From contig JAJZSC010000025.1 of NCBI GenBank assembly GCA_021849995.1, positions 1 through 14,021 of the forward strand: DNA of 14,021 bases. The letters are read 5' to 3'. Position numbers and translations under genes: made by a program. Below, one piece after another: positions 13,792 through 14,021 of the stretch. The notes below the pieces were generated by a model. That model was given only the letters and a program-made list of their open reading frames with translations, was not told the DNA's origin and ran no database searches. Source of the stretch: Bacillota bacterium (GTDB lineage: Bacteria > Bacillota > Desulfitobacteriia > Desulfitobacteriales > Desulfitobacteriaceae). Each line of letters opens with the position of its first letter. Position 1 is the first letter of the stretch.

Positions 13792-13957
13792 GGTGCTGCG
13801 GCAGAGTGGATTATTCCTATCCGTATCTGATTAGAGGCAGTGCCTTCATCAGCACCGGAATTTGATTAGAAAAAGTACGGGCGGTAGAAGGTCTGCAAAA
13901 TAAGGTGGTACCACGGAAAAAACTTTCTGTCCTTTTAACAAGGATAGAAAGTTTTTT
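13792..13957 (+). ncRNA. Second, truncated T-box element lacking stem I and stem II
   Basis: After the first terminator a second T-box core occurs: AAGG (13902-13905), bulge TGGTACC (13906-13912), ACGGA (13913-13917) pairing with TCTGT and CCTT (13926-13934). Upstream, only about 115 bases separate it from the first terminator, too few for a stem I with specifier plus stem II. CCG-T-ATCTGATTA-G-AGG (13821-13837) repeats 13663-13679 of the first leader with two changes, and a hairpin equivalent to stem III precedes it (13802-13829). So it looks like a partial duplication from stem III onward. A 7-bp helix GGTGCTG (13792-13798) with CAGCACC (13850-13856) encloses the segment. The T-box variable base here is T (13909), not C. 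Whether it responds to tRNA is unknown. Confidence 0.75.
13921..13957 (+). terminator. Second T-box terminator
   Basis: A 14-bp stem (13921-13934 with 13940-13953, one G-U pair), loop TTAAC, and a run of T to 13957. It is longer and stronger than the first terminator, and its 5' arm overlaps the second antiterminator. Confidence 0.92.
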
Positions 13958-14021
13958 AGCTTTTCTGAAACTATTCTTTCGATAGTAAAGAAATCTTGAG
14001 GGTTATGGGGGTTGAGATATA
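13958..14021 (+). promoter_or_regulatory. Leader 3' end and likely ribosome binding site of the next gene
   Basis: GGGGGTTGA (14007-14015) near the edge looks like a ribosome binding site for a start just outside the window. An ATG at 14005 is open to the edge but has a poor SD, so I do not call it. The regulated gene is therefore unseen; Trp specificity of the leader suggests a trp biosynthesis, Trp transport or trpS gene. Confidence 0.4.

Noticed and set aside
13792..13856. A tRNA-like cloverleaf (7-bp closing stem and two inner hairpins)
   Set aside because: It has no T-arm GTTCGA sequence and no recognisable anticodon arm, and its interior is homologous to the stem III region of the preceding T-box.

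Overview
The window looks like a chromosomal segment of a low-to-mid GC, endospore-forming Firmicute of the clostridial Peptococcaceae type (Desulfosporosinus or Desulfitobacterium-like). This is inferred from the Rel, RecJ and HemZ protein types, the strong AAGGAGG ribosome binding sites, frequent TTG and GTG starts, T-box and NiCo riboswitch regulation, and small YjcZ-like sporulation-type peptides. No genus can be fixed from the sequence alone.

Layout. Positions 1-1060 hold the 3' end of ilvB and all of ilvN (acetolactate synthase), closed by a strong terminator. Positions 1232-2122 encode a lipoprotein polysaccharide deacetylase with its own terminator. Positions 2226-3360 are gene-poor but not empty: two tiny YjcZ-like membrane peptides, a terminator, an unusual chain of hairpins (2671-2932), and on the minus strand a 29-codon ORF with ten Trp codons behind a good ribosome binding site. 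Positions 3360-3806 encode an unidentified four-helix membrane protein.

Positions 3860-3979 form a NiCo (czcD) riboswitch with an overlapping terminator. It precedes a cation diffusion facilitator (start re-assigned to TTG at 4080) and a LapA-like membrane protein. From a sigma-A type promoter near 5479-5508 runs a housekeeping block: recJ, apt, rel, dtd, a metallo-beta-lactamase-fold hydrolase and hemZ. These genes are closely packed, several of them overlapping or nearly so. The lapA-recJ-apt-rel-dtd order resembles yrvD-recJ-apt-relA-dtd of Bacillus subtilis (recalled, not checked here).

The last 590 bases are a regulatory leader. A near-consensus promoter is followed by a complete T-box whose specifier codon is UGG (Trp) and whose T-box base is C, which fits the G73 discriminator of bacterial tRNA-Trp. 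A second stem III/antiterminator/terminator unit follows, without stem I or stem II. The regulated gene lies beyond the window; a tryptophan biosynthesis, transport or tRNA-charging gene is expected. The stacked leader and the Trp-rich small ORF are the most unusual items.
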